A stretch of 64,000 bases of DNA from Kalaharituber pfeilii (GCA_015179045.1 WHUZ01000003.1:1860001-1924000), one strand, 5' to 3'; counted from the first letter of the stretch, positions 42,458 to 53,269 are shown. Notes: generated by a model from the sequence alone, not told the origin. Program-made: numbers and translations.

Positions 42458-43406
42458 AGAATAGGTCAGGGCCGGGGTCGAGGTACAGGGTAGGCAGCGG
42501 GTGCCAGGGAGGCAGCGGACGTCAGGGTAAGTTCACGGCGGGTAGAGACAGTCGGCGCTATATGATGTAGAGAGATGTATGAAGAGCTACGTACAGCTTG
42601 GGTGTGGATACAAGTTGTTACGTGAGGAGCAGAGAGGGAGGTGGGGATGAGCCTCCTTTATAGAGAGCCCAGGAACTTGGCAGAAGAACATTCTAGATAC
42701 AGGAGAATCCGACTAGCGCGGGAGAAACTTCGAGCTAATGCAGGGGAACCTTCGAACTAATGCAGGAGAACATTCTGGACGAATCATGAATGCGAGAGAG
42801 TAGTCAGGAACATACGGTGTGGTGGTAACCACGGTACCGATGGAAAGAATAAGGCCATACGCGGGCCGGAGCGGTACTCAGCGGTAGGGCCACATGATGA
42901 CACATGGGAAGAAAATTATGATTAAGAAGCGAGATATGTATGTATAGGCTCAGTTGGAAGGCGAAGGTGGTCTATAAATGGTATGTAGATAGGACTGTGG
43001 AAGCAGGCAAGCAAGCAGCAACATACACGGAGATAGACAGAGATACACGGAGATATACAGACATCGACAGATATGGACACGCACAGACAAGACGATTGAA
43101 GACTCTTTTCTTGACATTTGATTATTGAGGCCGCCCTTGAGGCTTCGTTCCGCCAGCTCTAGATACCGGTAACCGTGCGAAACAGTGGATGCTGGTGAGC
43201 CGTCATCACAACGGGCAGCGGCCGGGATGCAAGCGGCTGCTGTGCGTAAGGACTCGGGGCTGGCGGCGTGGGTCGGAGCTTTCAGGCACTGCCGCTACGC
43301 GGCGGCACGGCAGGAGTTCGGGGTGTGGCAGGGTCTCGGGCCCTTGGGTCTCGCGCGTCACGTGTGGGAGGAGTATTTCGGCCGTGGTGGAGGTTGGTTC
43401 GTTACA
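42453..43406 (+). mobile_element. Solo LTR inserted between RNase H and integrase
   Basis: 954 bp, TGTAAAGAATAGG...TTCGTTACA, flanked by a perfect 5-bp duplication TTCAG (42448-42452 and 43407-43411). Removal restores the pol reading frame. A TATA-like TTTATAGAGAG lies near 42656. A related fragment split by a hAT-like element is at 57389-58750. Confidence 0.95.
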
Positions 43407-44609
43407 TTCAGATGGTCTTATTCTTTTTAATGGACTTGTCCTTGTCCCAAATGATAAGAAGCTTAAAGTTGAGATCGTTCGAATGCATCATGATACCCCT
43501 ACTGCCAGACATTTAGGTCAAGCTAAAACTATTAAATTGATTACTAGGAATTTTTTCTTTTCACATATGAGGCAGTTCGTGGCAAATTATATCCGAACGT
43601 GTCAAACTTGCAATCGGTGCAAAGCTTCAAGGCAGTAGCCATATGGTCAATTACAGTCACTTTCAATTCCTCCACATCCCTGGCATTCGATTTCCATGGA
43701 CTTCATTGTCAAGCTTCCTGAATCTAAAGATCCTTCATTATCTCCATCCCCATCCTTCGATTCTATACTTGTTGTCACCGACTCACGAAAATGGCATACT
43801 TTATTCCTTGCAACGAGACCATTACAGCTCCAGAGTTGGCTCAACTTTACCTCAAATACGCACGCGTTCATCACAGTATTCCAAAGGAGGTCGTTACAGA
43901 TCGTGGCGCAGTATTCGTTTCGAATTTTACTCGTTCACTATGTCAAGCCGCTAATATTGATCAGTAACTTGCTGCTGCTTATCATCCACAAACCGATGGC
44001 CAAACAGAGCGTATTAATCAAATCCTTGAGCAGTACCTTCGAGCGTATTGTAATTATCATCAGGATAATTGGGTCGAACTCCTACCATTAGCTCAGTTTG
44101 CCTACAATAACGCTGAACAAAGCAGTATTGAATGTTCACCTTTTTATGCAAATTACGGTTATCACCCGACTCTTAACGTCTCAATGCAGGCATCTGCGAA
44201 ATCTCCTGCAGTCGATGAACGAATTCAAGAACTACATTCTTTGCATCATCTCCTACAGCACGAAATGAAGTTCGCCCAACAACTACAGGCTCAGTAATAT
44301 AATTGTGATGTTCGCACACAGCCCGAAATCAAGGTAGGCGATCGGGTTTGGCTCATTCGAAGGCATATAAAAACGAACCGACCTTCCGACAAGCTGGACT
44401 ACAAGAAACTCGGACCGTTCGAAGTAACGAAGGTTATCAGTCAAGTAGTCTACGAATTAAAGTTACCTCCATCTATGCGCATACATCCCATCTTTCATGT
44501 TTCATTTCTGGAAAAGGCTACTACTGATGATACTCTCAGAGATGAACAACCAGCTCCACCACCGATCGTTATTGATGGGGAGCAATACTGAGAGGTTGAG
44601 GATATTGTT
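43407..44609 (+). pseudogene. Gypsy integrase, frame-broken
   Basis: HHCC zinc-binding module (HHDTPTARHLG ... CQTCNRC, 43480-43625), catalytic-core segments ([38 protein letters not shown]), and the GDRVWLIRRHIKTNRPSDKL and KLGPFEV/HPIFHVS C-terminal parts. At least four stops lie in the homologous frame (TAG ~43638, TAA ~43966, TAA ~44296, TGA ~44589), plus a frameshift near 43785. Several fit C-to-T or G-to-A change. Not functional. Confidence 0.9.
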
Positions 44610-44622
44610 GACAGTCGTATAC

Positions 44623-45074
44623 AAGGGCGGGGGAGAGAAACCGGTTGGAACTGGCATATAGACCACTAGAGAGGCTGGGACAGTTGACAGGGAGGTTGGC
44701 GGGACTATTGGGGGGCAAGGGGCTACGGTCCTGGAGGTGGCACCTGGGGGAGGGGGATGGACCGGAGTGCAGATGGTGCGGGGAGGAGGAGGAGACGACG
44801 AGCCACTTGTTAGGACGGTGCAGAGTGTGGCGGCGGAGGTGGCCGGGGGGAGGAACACGTGAGGAGACCACCGCGGGTCGAAGGGGAGGGGGGAGAGGAC
44901 CCGGTGAGGAAGATGATGGAGATGCTCGGAGAATGATCAGTGATAATTTCCTTGTTTTTCTTTTTTCTTTTCTCTTGTACTAACTGTATTTATTTGTTTA
45001 CAAATCCATAGCACATCGCCATAGCCCATGGGGCGGCAAGCGATTAATGATATTAAAAAAAAAAAAAAAAAAAA
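44623..45074 (+). mobile_element. LINE 3' fragment, B family (452 bp), in the gypsy chromodomain region
   Basis: Same architecture as the 23.5 kb copy (AYRPLERLGQLTGRLAGLLG, CRWCGEEEETTSHLLGRC, UTR, ATCGC/GCGAT stem, poly(A)). Perfect 13-bp duplication GACAGTCGTATAC at 44610-44622 and 45075-45087. Confidence 0.95.
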
Positions 45075-45308
45075 GACAGTCGTATACGGGGTACAAAGCT
45101 CGAATATGAGGTAAAGTGGAAGGGGTATCTATATCACGAAAACACATAGGAACCAGCTACTACCTTCACTAATATACAAAGCACTATTGATCAATTCTAT
45201 CAGAAGTATCCCAATAAACCGAACAAGTCCAGCAAATTAAAGAAATCAAGCGAACGAACAAAACCGAACATGCGAACATGGAAAAACAAAAAGAGCCATT
45301 AAGCGGAT
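45075..45308 (+). pseudogene. Gypsy chromodomain, C-terminal end of pol
   Basis: VEDIVDSR before the insert joins RGTKLEYEVKWKGYLYHEN and FTNIQSTIDQFYQKYPNKPN after it: a chromodomain of the chromovirus type (xVKWKGY), which directs integration to marked chromatin. A stop falls after HENT. Confidence 0.85.
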
Positions 45309-45333
45309 AAAAAAAAAAAAAAAAAAAAAAAAA
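45309..45333 (+). repeat. A25 tract
   Basis: Lies between the end of pol and the antisense gene, 15 nt beyond that gene's stop. No target duplication; origin unclear. Confidence 0.8.
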
Positions 45334-45348
45334 TTGAATTGAATTCAT

Positions 45349-46102
45349 TTATTTGTTGCCTTTGACAACCCGCTCTGCTAGGATATGCAACCTTTCCCTC
45401 ATTTTTCTCATTTCCTTTTGTTGTTGTTCATATTTGTTTCCCAACATTTCCAGCTCTTCTCGCAGTATTAATACCTCTCCCTGAGCTCCAGCCACTATAT
45501 TCTTCATTTCAGCAATTTCTTCCCTGAGTACGGCAACTTCAGCAGTACTGCATTCCTGTTTTCCTTGATGTTTCCCTGCTACTAGTGCCCACAATCCATC
45601 CGTGCTGTCTTCAGTCTCATCTCCTTCATCAATTTCAGCCTCCAATTCATCTACTGCAATGGGCGTGGCACTGGACGTGGCGTTGGGTGCAGCATATTGC
45701 CGATTTCCCCTCCTTCGCGTCGCTCGCACATGTGCATTCTTCGTTCGTTTCTTGCTTTTGGAGGCAGTAGGCATAGTTCGTTTTATGGCACCTGGAATGC
45801 TTTTTGCTTCGAAAACGTTTGATTTCCAGTACTCCTGTCAAGTTGTCAAAAAATCGCGAAATCGCGCGTGTCGGTCGGCTGCAACTCACCAGAACATTCA
45901 CTCCATCAAACTGGCACATCTTCCCAACCCTGGTACAATGGTCGCATTTCTTGGACGAATTGTGGTTAGGATCCACGAACAGGCATGGCTTATTCTCTTC
46001 GCTGTCCACTGCACATCGATCGCATCGCCTGCTATACCTCGATCCTTTCTCGTTCATCTGTTCCTGAATGCGTCTGCGAAATTCGCTTGTGGTGGATGTC
46101 AT
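45349..46102 (-). CDS. Zinc-cluster plus coiled-coil protein, antisense within the gypsy element
   Basis: Two exons: 46102-45890 and 45834-45349 (699 nt, 232 aa). The 55-nt intron (45889-45835) has GTGAGT...GACAG ends and phase 0 joining. Residues ~25-65 hold CDRC-x9-C...C-x2-C-x6-C, resembling a fungal Zn2Cys6 cluster. A basic stretch (ASKSKKRTKNAHVRATRRRG) and an acidic segment follow. The last ~70 residues form a coiled coil (VAVLREEIAEMKNIVAGAQG, ILREELEMLGNKYEQQQKEM). A DNA-binding role is plausible. AATAAA overlaps the stop codon. It lies between pol and the 3' LTR, opposite to the element's transcript; that orientation would keep its intron through a retrotransposition cycle. It may be an accessory gene or a host capture. 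Confidence 0.7.
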
Positions 46103-46158
46103 GGTAGTTGTAGAAGTGCAGGTATGGTAGTGTGTTTGTTGTCGAAGCGATGTGGAGA

Positions 46159-48313
46159 TAGCCTCGTCCCCCGGCGTTTGTAGAAGCCTGAGATTAGCTA
46201 ATCGGACGATCACGTGAGTGCCAAGAACTGTAAATATAATAAACTGACATTTAAGTTCACAAACGCCTGGAGGCATTGTTGCAATTCTATCTCGAGCAAA
46301 ACCACTTCGCGCCGGAGGTCGAAATCTTAATGAATTCGGAGCATGTATTATAGAACTGTAATATTCCGTATACTTTTTTATCAAATACACTACTTTCTAT
46401 GGAGAGCTTGAGGGGGTGCTGGGGGTGCCGCCCAGCTATGTAAGTCCAGTATTAAGTTCTTCTATCATACTACATACCTCTGCATAGCCAATTAATTATA
46501 GGAACTTTTATCCGGAATTGTTCCTTATATAGGTATAGCCTCGTCCCCTACAATTAGGTAACTAGTTAATTACTGGGGAATGGGGCTAATATAGGTGGGT
46601 AGGCAGTAACTAGTAACTGGTTAGCTACCTATAGCTAGCCAGTTAGACTAGACTTCAAGACAGAGAGAGTTGGACCTAAAAGAGTCGGACTTACTGGAAT
46701 TGAAGTTAATGACTCTTAGAATAAAATACAGAAAGTTACTATCCACTAGGTCAAACAGACACTTGGACTAGCAATGCTTATATAGCACTTATTTATGTGA
46801 CTATGACACCATTCCAGCTTGTCGTATATTGCTTGTTACATATACATATTTTATACTACTCACCTCTGGATTATGATCGAAATTTCAGAAATGATATTTT
46901 CTATTATGAGAAACTAATTCCGGATGCCAGCTATATTCTACTCTAATTTGATTCTCAGTGCTACTATCATCTACTCCGATACTATTATACTTATTAGTAA
47001 GGCCATTACTAAGACTAAGTAGTTATATAGAACTACTTAGCTCCGGAGTATAGTAAAAATTTCAAAAATAGTATTCTTCATCATAAGGAACTCATTCCGG
47101 ACGCCAGCTACACTCCGCATTAGTTTGACTCTCAGTAGAAAGTAGTACTGCTATACTCCACTGCCACTAGTATACCATTGGGCGAAGCCATTACCAGATA
47201 GCTGTATAGAACTACTCAGCTCTGGAGTATGATAAAACTCTCGGAAATGGTATTCCTCATTATAAGGACCTCATTCCGGATGCCCGCTACACTCCACATT
47301 AGTTTGACTCTCAGTGGAAAGTAGTACTGCTATACTCCACTGCCACTAGTATACCATTGGGCAAAGCCATTGCCAGATAGTTGTATAGAACTACTCAGCT
47401 CCGGAGTATAATAAAACTCTCAGAAATAATATGCTTCACCATGAGAAACTCATTCCGGACACCAGCTACACTCCGTCCGCATTAGTTTGACTCTCTAGAA
47501 AGTTGTACTGCTACACTCTACCGCTACATACCACTGGGCAAGGCCATTGCCAGATAGGTGTATAGAACTACTCAGCTCCGGAGTATGATAAAACTCTTGG
47601 AAATCATATGCTTCACCATGAGGAACTCATTCCGGATGCTACCAGCAGCTACACTCTGCATTAGTTTGACTCTCAGTAGAAAGTTGTGCTGCTATACTCT
47701 GCCGCCATATACTACTTGGCAAGGCTATTGCGAGATAGTTGTATAAAACTACTCAGCTCCGGAGTATGATAAAACTCTTGGAAATAATATGCTTCACCCT
47801 GAGAAACTCATTCCGGATGCCAGCTACACTCTGCATTAGTTTAACTCTCAGTAGAAAGTTGTGCTGCTATACTCCACCACCATATACCACTTGGCAAGGC
47901 TATTGCCAGATAGTTGTATAAAACTACTCAGCTCCGGAGTATGATAAAACTCTTGGAAATAATATGCTTCACCATGAGAAACTGATTCCGGATACCACCC
48001 ACACTCCGCATTAGTTTGATTCTCAATGTATACCTTATTGACCATGTATAAATACTACCCACATTGGCTAATAGAATCACAATGCGTAGTACCGGAATTG
48101 AAAAAAGACTACACTAACGTATTCGGGCAAGTCGATAGTAGATAGGGCGAGAGTATTTGCAGGGGTTGGTTCGACTTTGCAGGGTTCGATAATTTTGGAG
48201 GGAAATACTCCAGGCGGGTTTGGTTCTCGCTCAAAATAATTCATTGTTGCTTACTAACCAGTTACTAGTGTGTCACGTGCCCCAGGACTAAAGCCCGCCT
48301 GGGGACGAGGCTA
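46159..48313. mobile_element. Mutator-like non-autonomous element carrying a satellite
   Basis: Terminal inverted repeats TAGCCTCGTCCCCCGGCG and CGCCTGGGGACGAGGCTA (17/18 match), flanked by a perfect 9-bp duplication ATGTGGAGA (46150-46158 and 48314-48322), the length typical of Mutator-like elements. An internal copy of the terminus starts at 46536. Inner inverted blocks (ACTAGTAACTGGTTAG) lie near both ends. It has no transposase. It sits 48 bp upstream of the antisense gene's ATG. Confidence 0.75.
46863..48015. repeat. ~178-bp satellite, ~6.5 units
   Basis: Units begin (CTCCGGAGTAT) near 46863, 47040, 47220, 47399, 47576, 47756 and 47932, spaced 176-180 bp. Successive units are increasingly alike toward the right. 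Small ORFs inside are repeat artefacts. Confidence 0.93.
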
Positions 48314-48337
48314 ATGTGGAGATAGGGGAAGAAGTGC

Positions 48338-48364
48338 AAAGGGAAAAAAAGGGGGGGGGGGAAG
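48338..48364 (+). repeat. Purine run A7/G11
   Basis: CAAAGGGAAAAAAA followed by G11: within the gypsy 3' region, but 170 bp from the LTR, so not the primer of plus-strand synthesis. Confidence 0.5.
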
Positions 48365-48518
48365 GCTTCGCTCAAAATGCTTACTCATCAAATTGTGTCG
48401 TTTGCATTTTCGATTTCGTTCGCACACATTCATGAGAGTTATTGTTGCATATCGGACTGCTGCTTTCACATTTCGGCCACGTTGGCTACCTTACGGCGGC
48501 CTGATCGGGAGCTCAGGC

Positions 48519-48534
48519 TTGGAAGGGGAGATAC
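48519..48534 (+). promoter_or_regulatory. Gypsy polypurine tract
   Basis: TTGGAAGGGGAGATAC directly precedes the 3' LTR at 48535, the expected place for the plus-strand primer. Confidence 0.6.
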
Positions 48535-48986
48535 TGTGATAACTGGCAAGCCGAAGCGGGTTACCGAAGGGAGTTGGATGGCCGAATACAGCCGGCGGTA
48601 GCAGCGGCCGAACGACGCATCAGCATGATCATGACCTCAGTGCGACTCAACATGAAGCGACCAGCTGCGTACTAACATAGGGATCGTCTCAACGGATCGA
48701 ATGGGTAGCACTGCTGACTATCTCAGTGGTTTTCTTCATGTTCTCTTTCGTCATAATGCTAGCAATGCTTCATGTATGTGTGTATGTGTGTGTGTGTCGT
48801 CATTATCTGGTTCAGTACTCGTTCACTTCGTCTACAAATATCTGTTCATTCGCTCTCCTGTAACGAGTTCCACACTGGTCAACTCAATAGTAACGATACA
48901 GCTACTCTCTCTCATATCGTGTGCCTCCGTACCCACGAATACTACGGGTCATCTTCTAGCCACGTGCTCTCGCTGTATTCCTTACA
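48535..48986 (+). mobile_element. Gypsy 3' LTR
   Basis: 452 bp, TGTGATAACTGG...TTCCTTACA. The first ~350 bp match the 5' LTR closely; the two differ by substitutions and the GT-run length. It is followed directly by GGTGA and the second half of LINE C. Confidence 0.88.
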
Positions 48987-49327
48987 GGTGAGCTGGAGCG
49001 GCCCAAGAGAAAGAAGGAGAGTGGTGAGATGGTCACCTGGCAGTGCTGGGAGGACTTAGAGGAGAAGGGGTCGAAGCAGGAAGGGGTAGAGGGCAACCCA
49101 GTAGAGGTATGGTTCGCCAGCCTCGATCTGGGCTAGCTGGAGGGCCGGAGGGTACGTTGTGTACCAAGCGTGTATGTAGAGTAGATAGGTTTTTTTTTTT
49201 TTCCTATCACATGACCCCGCGTGCAGCTGTTCGCCAAGGCAGGGGGAGTAGATAGGTAACTGCTTTAACCTGACCCGGGTATATGGGTCCTTGCCATAGG
49301 CTGGCAGCCTGTATGCGGGGTTACGTG

Positions 49328-49368
<41 letters not shown>
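48987..49368 (+). mobile_element. LINE C, right part with 3' tail
   Basis: Continues LINE C (GGTGAGCTGGAGCGGCCC..., ELERPKRKKES), then a UTR with ACCTGACCCGGGTATATGGG, the C module (TTGCCATAGGCTGGCAGCCT, GCGGGGTTACGTGA) and A40. Interrupted by an A-family retroposon at 49191-49245. Confidence 0.85.
49191..49245 (-). mobile_element. Short retroposon, A family
   Basis: 5' end C-CCCTGCC on the minus strand, GCGGGGTCATGTGATAGG, poly(A). Duplication GAGTAGATAGGT at 49179-49190 and 49246-49257. Confidence 0.93.
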
Positions 49369-49369
<1 letters not shown>

Positions 49370-49599
49370 CCGCGCCTTTCCTGTATCTCTCAGAGCCTTT
49401 TCTGTACTTAGTTAATATAAGAATATATTTAATATAAAAATATATATATCCCTCACCTGATGGCATTCTTATATCGAGAGTTTACTGCATGCATACGTGT
49501 AATTTCTTCAATTCAAAATATGTACAGACAAACATTCCGTATGGGATGTTGCTGGGGGCGGGAGGCTTGACGCAGTAAGGCAGACATGCAGTAACAGGA

Positions 49600-49758
49600 C
49601 TCGTCGACTTGTTGTCTTTGTCACCCGCATCACGTATGAGTACCGTGGGCACCACATGTATCTAGCTAACTTTTTTCTTTCCTTTTCAATAAAACCCTCA
49701 CCATAGCCCGTAGGACGGTATACGAGTACTGATATTAAAAAAAAAAAAAAAAAAAAAA
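49600..49758 (+). mobile_element. LINE 3' fragment, B family
   Basis: 3' UTR (GTACCGTGGGCACCACATGT), a B module with a mutated stem (CTCACCATAGCCCGTAGGAC, ATACGAG), TACTGATATT and A20. The UTR matches the ORF1-linked copy at 53.6 kb. The 5' boundary is approximate; no duplication identified. Confidence 0.65.
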
Positions 49759-50282
49759 CAGAGCTTTACTGTATTGAGTGGAGGGGTTCTACTCACATGA
49801 AGTGGTAGTACAGGATGGAGGGAACAAGGATACGCAGTCTACCAGGATCAAGCAAGGTAATTGGTATAAAATAGTGGCTTTTCTAACAGGGTGAGATAGA
49901 TGAGTATATTGAGCTATCCCTCAATCGTTGCAGTAGTGCTGTAAATTTTTCAGACTTAATTGGCAGTTGTACTTTGAGCAAAAAGCTCCAATGTCTTGAA
50001 GTGGCTTCAAATGCCTCAGCAGGTGTACTGTCTAACTATCCGAACTGATACTGATTGCCTAACTGACCCGAGCTCTCGTACCGATTAGCTAACTAACCTT
50101 TTTCATCCTTATTGCTACTGCGTGATGCAGTTTTAAACATTGAATTATGTGAACATCATATAATTGGAAATCTCGCAGCATTGACTTAATACCAAAGTGT
50201 GTGTGTACGTTTGTCTGTAAATGACTGGACCACTGAAAGGCTCGGATAATGCCGAATTGCATATGGAAGTAGATCAATACTG
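49759..50282. other. Spacer
   Basis: No recognised feature. Confidence 0.4.
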
Positions 50283-50327
50283 GGCTAGAGGAGTGTTCCC
50301 AACGGGCCAGCTAGGCCACGCCAAGGG

Positions 50328-50330
<3 letters not shown>

Positions 50331-50355
<25 letters not shown>
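50331..50355 (+). mobile_element. Poly(A)-only insertion
   Basis: AT followed by A's, flanked by AAGGGTAT at 50323-50330 and 50356-50363. The paralogous hAT-like copy (58425-58440 on the minus strand) has a single CCAAGGGTATGGCC, so the insertion is shown against an empty site. Confidence 0.8.
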
Positions 50356-50358
<3 letters not shown>

Positions 50359-50956
50359 GGTATGGCCTGGCCGGCCTGGGCCATAGAAATCTAGGCCTGA
50401 ATGTTTCAGGCCGGCCCAGGCCACCCACGCCGCCCAGGCCATTCAGACCGGTCCAGGCTATTCAGGCCGGTCCAGGCCATTCAGGCCAGGCCGGTTCAGA
50501 CCATTCAGGCTGTAGTGTGAGTTAAGTTATACAGTAGCTATATACAGAACGTACTCTAACTTCTATATACACCCCATTCTCTAATGCTTACGATTTTGCT
50601 TGCTGATTTTACACCACCAGTATCGCTTTCTGTTACCCATGCATTCACCATACTGTCAAATCCAACTTTGTCGCACCAGATTTTTGTAATTCAACTTCCA
50701 GAAGAGTCGATTTCGGCATCAGATTGGAATCGTCAATACAAGATCAAAACTTGAACTGCACTATGAAGAGTGAAGATTACTGGAGGAATCATCATCACCA
50801 GTACCGGTGGTTGGAATGTCTATCTCCCTGCAGTACTAATAAGAAATTAGTATATAGTCAATCGATAATAAAAACAAATTGCTTACCTGAATAAAAGCGC
50901 TGCTCAATAAAAAAAGTGTAGATAGCTATCCGAAAATATTGAAAGGTTGATATTAA

Positions 50957-51298
50957 TTTTTTTTTTTTTTCTTTTTTCTTTTTTAATATCATTACTCGTA
51001 TGCCGCCCTTCGGGCTATGACGAGGTTTAATTACATGAAGAAAGAAGTCAAAGCTTTAGTTACATGAGGATAGTATGAGAGGTAAAGTCAGTTGTGCGGG
51101 AGTAAAATCAAATGAAAGTTTCAACATCCATATGAGAGTTCCAACGTCCTTATTATACGCCCTTATTCTTCGATCCAATCCAGTAACTCCAGTAAGGGGT
51201 CCTTGTCCTTATCCTTCGGTGGCCTAAGCAAGTCCGCCCTTCCCCCGGGCCACTTCCGTTTCCATGTCTTGCATCTGGCAAGCACGTGTGCGGTGGTC
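50957..51298 (-). mobile_element. LINE 3' fragment, B family variant (342 bp)
   Basis: The minus strand encodes TAHVLARCKTWKRKWPGG and PPKDKDKDPLLELLDWIEE-stop, a UTR, then a B module with the variant stem CTCGT/ACGAG and loop GCCCGAAGGGC. Duplication GGTTGATATTAA at 50945-50956 and 51299-51310. Confidence 0.93.
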
Positions 51299-51470
51299 GG
51301 TTGATATTAAATCCGTGTCCAAGTAACCTGAAGTTGGCCACTGAATAGCCTCGTAACCAGCCCTCCTGCCCCTGAATTGCTTGAACGGCCTGAATGGCCT
51401 GGGCAGCCTGGATGGCCAGCCCAGCCGGCCCTGGTCGGCGGCCTGGCCGGTTGGGAACACTGGGCTAGGG

Positions 51471-52075
51471 TTATGGTTGCCCGCTGCCGCCTTCTATAGT
51501 AACTGTTAAAATATATCATCCATTGCACCCTTGAATAGTTCGTTTTATCTGTTTTAGCTATCGTGCGCCTGTTGCTTCCCGGCGCTTATATTTGTTAGTG
51601 CTACACTACTTTTGTATATCTACATTCATGTATATAATAGTGAGCGGCACGAGCCGAGCCAGCTCGAGCTTAAGACAGCCAAGATCACGCTAATGTTTCT
51701 CTTGACAGCTCGCTAAAATGCTCAGCCAGCGCAGGGTTTCATAAACTGTAAATACCTAATAGAGTAATAAATTAGAGACTCGGAGCTCATTCCAACCAGC
51801 CAACAACTTCTATAAATATCAAAAGTGGTTCAATGACATAGACCTATATCAAGTCTTTTACGTTTAATATCTCTCAAGGTCTCTAGAAGGTAAGTTGCAC
51901 GTTATAAGAGTGTATATATAGCCCTCTCTATTCTCTTTATTCTCTTTAAATTCTTTTCTCTTTACTACTACCCAATATCAAGACTTCGGGACTCATACTA
52001 TGCTTCAAAACCCTTAATCCTTATACTACACTTCAAGATTCTTGTTCCTTATACTATAGTAGCAATTTATCAATA
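51471..52075. other. Upstream region of hAT transposase relic
   Basis: TATA-like TGTATATATAG at ~51911 and TATTCTCTTTATTCTCTTTA pyrimidine tracts. No further feature. Confidence 0.35.
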
Positions 52076-52638
<563 letters not shown>

Positions 52639-52975
52639 CTTCTCGCTCAATAGACTAGATGATATTACCAATAACTACGAGTCCTACCTTCAGGAATTCT
52701 CTTGTTGCCTCGCTGAACCCGCACACACGGTATACACATACACATTTTATCAGTGAGCTTGTGCAAGCTTAACAGTGCAACTTCGCCTTGGACTCTCAAG
52801 ACTCCCTACATGACATTGCCTCGCCTCGCTTTCGCTTTCAGCGCTGGAGCTGGCCACATTCATGCCCTAGGTCCTGTACTAGCAGGAACAAAAGAAATTC
52901 AATTCAAAAAGTTCCAGGAACTGTTACTGCTACGTAACTTACCCTGAACTGTAGCGCGTATATATCGTCTCAGAA

Positions 52976-53035
52976 TTTTTTTTTTTTTTTTTTTTTTTTT
53001 TGATTCTTAGTCTGTACTCAGTGGGCTATGGCGAC
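52976..53035 (-). mobile_element. Degenerate B-family tail
   Basis: T25, then GATTCTTAGTCTGTACTCAG and TGGGCTATGGCGA: an eroded B module. No duplication found. Confidence 0.45.
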
Positions 53036-53269
53036 TAAATGCAAAGAAAACGGGAACAGGGAAGGAAATCAAAGAGAAAAAATCGTACACAGAAGATACG
53101 GTCTCTGTCAGGGTCTACCCGCGAAGGGGATATCCACCCACATTGGCCTGTAAAGCTGCGAGTGACAATTCGGTCTGATCAACCGATAGCTACAGTCTGG
53201 CAGTGAAACATGGGTTGGGCACGGATGTGTATCACACAAAGAACGGAGGCATGGTCCGCCCCCGCACCG

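Larger units (their letters stand above)
41240..48986 (+). mobile_element. Ty3/gypsy chromovirus inserted in LINE C, internally deleted and heavily nested
   Basis: It begins TGTGATAACTGG and ends TTCCTTACA. Flanking LINE C sequence is duplicated as GGTGA (41235-41239 and 48987-48991), and the two LINE halves join when the element is removed. Contents: 5' LTR (truncated), RT end and RNase H, integrase, chromodomain, an antisense accessory gene, a purine tract and a full 3' LTR. The region from PBS through Gag and most of RT is deleted. Nested: solo LTR, LINE B, Mutator-like element. About 4.2 kb remains after removing nested inserts. Confidence 0.85.
50291..51462. mobile_element. hAT-like non-autonomous element (type 1), copy 1
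   Basis: Ends GAGTGTTCCCAAC and GTTGGGAACACTG with GGCC-rich arms, flanked by GGCTAGAG / GGCTAGGG (50283-50290, 51463-51470; 7 of 8). The core (TTACACCACCAGTATCGCTT ... GCAGTACTAATAAGAAATTA) matches the inverted copy at 57490-58466. Contains a poly(A)-only insert and a LINE B fragment. Confidence 0.82.

Noticed and set aside
45309..45333. A25 tract as another poly(A)-only insertion
   Set aside because: No duplicated flank; left as a simple tract.
46863..48015. Possible CRISPR-like array
   Set aside because: The ~178-bp units are contiguous and lack spacer/repeat alternation; it is a eukaryotic satellite.
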